Below are positions 60,940-64,000 of a stretch of 64,000 nucleotides of DNA, piece by piece (position 1 is the first letter of the stretch; each line of letters starts with the position of its first letter). Made by a program: the position numbers and the translations under genes. Below the pieces are notes generated by a model, which made no database searches, had not been told where the DNA came from, and saw only the letters and a program-made list of their open reading frames with translations. The DNA comes from Ruegeria atlantica (lineage in GTDB: Bacteria > Pseudomonadota > Alphaproteobacteria > Rhodobacterales > Rhodobacteraceae): the NCBI RefSeq assembly GCF_013032505.1, contig NZ_WQCG01000008.1, forward strand, positions 1 through 64,000. Direction: 5' to 3'.

Positions 60940-62154
60940 TCATTCTGCCGGGGCTTCCGGTACTTCCGCCTGCAATTCGGCCACCAATTGTTTGAGGGCG
61001 CTGTTCTGTTCGGCCTCCAAATCGGCAACCTCATAGCGTTCCGCAACTGCATCCTTGGACAGCAGAACCCCTTTGGTCACAGTGCCAGGCGCACCAACCG
61101 GTCCGAAGTGTTCGCCGTTCATCGAGAAATAAACGGAACCTGAAGCCCCTGCGCGCAGTTGCGGTGGTTCTTCAGTCAGGGGAATTTCAAAGGTGTTACC
61201 CTGCTCGACCGTGCCCAACGTGCCTTCAAAGAGAACACTTCCATCTGCCGCACGAATGCGCATCCAAGACGGCGCAACGGCCACAATCTTCAGCGCGGTA
61301 TCAACCTGTTCGACGACTTGCGGCAATGCGGGGCGCTCAACAGTGTGCACCTCGGCCACTTCGATTTTGGGCGCTTCCGGCGGGCGGAACGTGCCGACAG
61401 TACGTGGGTCCAGCGTTGCAATGGGTGCATCGCGTGCCACAAGAACCGGAACATCCAGCGCTTGTGGGCGATAGAGACGATCCAGCGCTTCGGGGGTCGG
61501 CGCTGTTGAATCCGCTGCTTCGGCAATTTCTACCGGTACGCGAGCTGCATCCAACGGGTCGAGATCGGACAGAACCACCGGGGCCTGTTCAACCGGGCTC
61601 ACCTGAACCTGTTGGATTTTGTTCAATACGGCCCAACCGCCATAGCCAATGCCACCAATCACAGCCAGCAGGACCAGAGACGATCCAATGGCGCGCGGCT
61701 CAATCTGGCTGACCAGAGATTCCCTACCCGGGATGTAAGGTGTATTCGGCGAGATGAACGGATCGCGACCCATCGGCCCACGCGCAGGCAACCCGCCCGA
61801 CGGTTTGCGTACGACCGAAGCTTCGGCAGACATACCATGGGCTACTTCAAATCCGCTTTCGGCGCAGAAGGTAGCAAAGGTTTCATCCGGGTTCATGCCC
61901 AGATAACGCGCATAAGAACGCACATACCCGGCGATGAAGCCGGGTGTATCAAACGCATCGGGATCCGCGTCTTCGATTGCTGCTATGTAGTTGGCTTTGA
62001 TCCGCAGTTCGCGCTGAACATCCAGAAGAGACTTGCCCATGGTCGCGCGTTCTCCGCGCATCCTGTCGCCAAGTCGCACCTCATAGTCGTCAAAGCCCTT
62101 CGGCCTGACGTCCGTGTTTTCTTCGGAATCGCGCTGTGATCTGCGCCCAATCAT
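60940..62154 (-). CDS. rodZ: RodZ-like helix-turn-helix membrane protein
   Basis: A 404-residue bitopic protein. Residues 24-95 are a RodZ-type helix-turn-helix (LGDRMRGERATMGKSLLDVQRELRIKANYIAAIE and FIAGYVRSYARYLGMNP), a linker follows, residues 156-177 are a membrane segment, then a Pro/Val-rich periplasmic stretch and a C-terminal beta domain, DUF4115 (VAVAPSWMRIRAADGSVLFEGTL). RodZ links MreB to the membrane in cell-shape control. It sits between hemA and ispG, on the same strand as both. Confidence 0.85.
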   Translation of the reverse strand: MIGRRSQRDSEENTDVRPKGFDDYEVRLGDRMRGERATMGKSLLDVQRELRIKANYIAAIEDADPDAFDTPGFIAGYVRSYARYLGMNPDETFATFCAESGFEVAHGMSAEASVVRKPSGGLPARGPMGRDPFISPNTPYIPGRESLVSQIEPRAIGSSLVLLAVIGGIGYGGWAVLNKIQQVQVSPVEQAPVVLSDLDPLDAARVPVEIAEAADSTAPTPEALDRLYRPQALDVPVLVARDAPIATLDPRTVGTFRPPEAPKIEVAEVHTVERPALPQVVEQVDTALKIVAVAPSWMRIRAADGSVLFEGTLGTVEQGNTFEIPLTEEPPQLRAGASGSVYFSMNGEHFGPVGAPGTVTKGVLLSKDAVAERYEVADLEAEQNSALKQLVAELQAEVPEAPAE

Positions 62155-62283
62155 CCCTGCTGCCCCATTCTGCCTTGCGCGTGTTACACGCCAACGGCGA
62201 ATCGCCCACTTAACGATTCGTGCGTCTCTTTTGTTAGCGTAAGCTTAACACGCGACAAACGCATTGCACACTTTGGCGTGAGG

Positions 62284-63507
62284 TTAACCGGCAAGTTCGG
62301 CGCGATTTAGCGCACAATGTGACCAAAGTTCGTCCATCGCCTGGATCAATCGGTTCATTTCACCCGGTCCATGTATCGGTGACGGGGTAAAACGCAGGCG
62401 CTCGGTACCACGCGGCACAGTCGGGAAATTGATCGGCTGAACGTAGATACCGTGATCATCCAGCAGTTTATCGCTGAGGATTTTGGTGTGCACAGGGTTT
62501 CCAACAATCACTGGAACGATGTGGCTGCCATGATCGATAAGCGGCAGGCCCATCCCCTTCAGACGCAATTTGAGAATCTTGGCTTGGGTCTGGTGCTGCT
62601 CGCGCAGTTCAGATGCGCCTTTGAGGTATGCAACCGATGCTGCCGCACCCGCGGCTACAGCCGGCGGCAAGGACGTTGTGAAGATGAAACCCGGCGCATA
62701 AGAACGCACCGCATCACACATTTTCTCGCTGGCGGCGATATAGCCACCCATCACGCCATAGGCTTTGGCCAAAGTGCCGTTGATGATGTCGATACGATGC
62801 GCAAGGCGATCACGTTCGGTCACACCACCACCACGCGGACCATACATACCGACAGCGTGTACCTCATCAATATAGGTCAGGGCACCAAACTCGTCGGCCA
62901 GATCGCAGATCTCCTCGATCGGTCCGAAATCGCCATCCATCGAATAGACGGACTCGAAAGCGATCAGTTTGGGGGCTGCGGGATCGTCGGCCTCAAGCAA
63001 TTCGCGCAGATGCGCAACATCGTTATGGCGGAAGATGCGCTTGGCACCGCCGTTGCGGCGTACGCCTTCGATCATCGAGGCGTGGTTCAACGCATCCGAA
63101 TAAATAATCAGGCCGGGAAAAAGCTTTGGCAACGTGCTAAGTGTCGCGTCATTGGCAATATACGCACTGGTGAACAGCAGCGCGGCCTCTTTGCCGTGCA
63201 GATCAGCCAGTTCAGCCTCAAGCTGCTTGTGATAGACAGTGGTGCCTGAGATGTTGCGCGTTCCGCCCGACCCCGCACCGGCCGCGTCAACGGCATCATG
63301 CATTGCATTCAAAACAACCGGGTTCTGGCCCATACCTAGGTAGTCGTTGCCACACCACACCGTGATGTTCTGTTGCGAGCCGTCTGGGCGCGTGCGTACA
63401 GCATGCGGGAAATGACCGTTCTGGCGTTCGATATCGATGAAGGTACGATAACGACCTTCATCATGCAGCCTGGCAATCGCAGAATCGAGCTGAGCAGTAT
63501 AGTCCAC
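62284..63507 (-). CDS. hemA: 5-aminolevulinate synthase
   Basis: A 407-residue PLP enzyme of the alpha-oxoamine synthase family. The PLP lysine is in [30 protein letters not shown] and [14 protein letters not shown] start the protein; [30 protein letters not shown] and FTTSLPP follow. It makes 5-aminolevulinate from glycine and succinyl-CoA (Shemin pathway), typical of alphaproteobacteria. The start is GTG 63507 after AAGGAG. An FNR-type box 137 bp upstream suggests oxygen control of tetrapyrrole synthesis. Confidence 0.96.
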   Translation of the reverse strand: MDYTAQLDSAIARLHDEGRYRTFIDIERQNGHFPHAVRTRPDGSQQNITVWCGNDYLGMGQNPVVLNAMHDAVDAAGAGSGGTRNISGTTVYHKQLEAELADLHGKEAALLFTSAYIANDATLSTLPKLFPGLIIYSDALNHASMIEGVRRNGGAKRIFRHNDVAHLRELLEADDPAAPKLIAFESVYSMDGDFGPIEEICDLADEFGALTYIDEVHAVGMYGPRGGGVTERDRLAHRIDIINGTLAKAYGVMGGYIAASEKMCDAVRSYAPGFIFTTSLPPAVAAGAAASVAYLKGASELREQHQTQAKILKLRLKGMGLPLIDHGSHIVPVIVGNPVHTKILSDKLLDDHGIYVQPINFPTVPRGTERLRFTPSPIHGPGEMNRLIQAMDELWSHCALNRAELAG

Positions 63508-63842
63508 CAGTTTCTCCTTATGTGCCCGACAAAAACTTGCTGTTTGCCGAACCCTTTATTTCCCCAGATGACGGGTCTAGCCGTCCCCGCGGTTTTGCTT
63601 CCCCTTAAGTACCTTGCCTAGAGGCATTGCCGGAGTCGCAGCATTGATCTGTATCAATTATCTCTCTTAACGCCCCCCGACAAGTAAAGTTACGGCCATC
63701 AGACGCGAGGAAACGACGCAGGCGATCCCCCTGCCACACTTCCTGTTTCCAATAGTATACTCCAAATCCTGCCGATACGCACTGGACGGCGCCGCCCGTG
63801 CTGATAGGTTCCGCACCAGTTCACGCCATTCAGGAGAAGCTC
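63508..63842. other. Divergent region between hemA and the M20 peptidase
   Basis: 335 bp with no credible gene. It contains the FNR-type box (63644-63657). I could not fix promoter boxes for either gene; sequence around 63760-63780 (CCAATAGTATACTCC) is the most A+T-rich part and may belong to the plus-strand promoter. Confidence 0.5.
63644..63657. promoter_or_regulatory. FNR/FnrL-type box upstream of hemA
   Basis: TTGAT-CTGT-ATCAA is an exact match to the FNR consensus. It is 137 bp from the hemA start and 186 bp from the plus-strand peptidase. In Rhodobacter sphaeroides FnrL acts on hemA through such a site, so low-oxygen activation is the likely role. Confidence 0.8.
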
Positions 63843-64000
63843 ATGTCGCTAGACGCTGTTCTGAGCAGGATCGACACCGATCTGACCACATCCATCGACC
63901 GGTTGATGGAATTTCTACGCATCCCGTCAATCTCGACCGACCCGGCATACAAAGAGCAGGTCAATCAGGCGGCCGATTGGCTGGTTGCAGATCTACAAAG
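63843..64000 (+). CDS. M20 family dipeptidase (N-terminal part)
   Basis: A frame from ATG 63843, preceded by AGGAG, open to the right edge (52 complete codons visible). The start MSLDAVLSRIDTDLTTSIDRLMEFLRIPSISTDPAYKEQV with the RIPSIS and AADWLVADL pattern is that of M20 dipeptidases (ArgE/DapE/carnosinase type). The metal-binding residues lie outside. It faces away from hemA. The specific peptidase cannot be named from this fragment. Confidence 0.8.
   Translation, partial: MSLDAVLSRIDTDLTTSIDRLMEFLRIPSISTDPAYKEQVNQAADWLVADLQ

Overview
The window reads as a housekeeping stretch of an alphaproteobacterial chromosome, most likely a marine roseobacter (Rhodobacterales, Ruegeria-like). The signs are: the block yceD-rpmF-plsX-fabH-ihfA-merR; a C4-pathway 5-aminolevulinate synthase (hemA) with an FNR-type box upstream; a DksA keeping only one of the four zinc-finger cysteines; a double-length dCTP deaminase; an OlsB-type ornithine acyltransferase; and a TRAP transporter beside a two-component system. 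Base composition is G+C rich (estimated by eye) and coding is dense. I saw no insertion sequence, integrase, prophage gene or CRISPR array.

Layout. 1-566 holds the start of a secreted glycine-rich repeat protein that runs off the left edge and was easy to miss. 0.8-5.3 kb has a short-chain dehydrogenase, a hexapeptide acetyltransferase, an ABC-F ATPase, OlsB and BamE. 5.4-9.5 kb is the ribosome, lipid and nucleoid block, followed by tRNA-Pro(GGG) and dcd. 10.8-16.4 kb, on the minus strand, carries a 56-residue small protein and the run argS - SPOR - nagZ - scpA - scpB. 16.5-21.1 kb holds a dGTPase homologue, an A-type Fe-S carrier, xthA, a flavin monooxygenase and dksA. 21.5-25.6 kb is a tight five-gene cassette: MoxR ATPase, GNAT, DUF2927 lipoprotein, 56-residue membrane protein and VWA protein. 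25.6-34.8 kb has a haemolysin III protein, an M48 peptidase, a PIN protein coupled to an rRNA methyltransferase, glnE and several small genes, and the leucyl/arginyl transferase bpt.

35.0-41.8 kb is a TRAP transporter (dctMQP) with a divergent sensor kinase and regulator. 41.9-43.2 kb holds a 2-oxoglutarate/Fe(II) oxygenase resembling the HalD/BesD family, with a VOC protein behind it. 43.4-46.0 kb is ilvBN with a complete transcription attenuator: promoter, a 15-codon leader peptide with five consecutive Leu/Val/Ile codons, an antiterminator stem and a terminator. 46.2-51.4 kb has an XRE regulator, a DUF2189 membrane protein, an amidase, prfB and a small-molecule kinase. 51.4-58.6 kb is envelope-centred: PBP1A, an AMIN-domain murein amidase, an aminotransferase, a BepA-like M48/TPR protease and a DsbA-like protein. 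58.6-64 kb has a Tat-exported agmatine-deiminase-like protein, ispG, a RodZ-like protein, hemA and the start of an M20 peptidase.

The most informative regulatory features are the ilvBN attenuator, the FNR box upstream of hemA, the stem-loop between dctP and dctQ, and alternative hairpins ahead of the TTG-started GNAT gene. The least explained features are the glycine-rich repeat protein, the MoxR/lipoprotein/VWA cassette and the HalD/BesD-like oxygenase pair.
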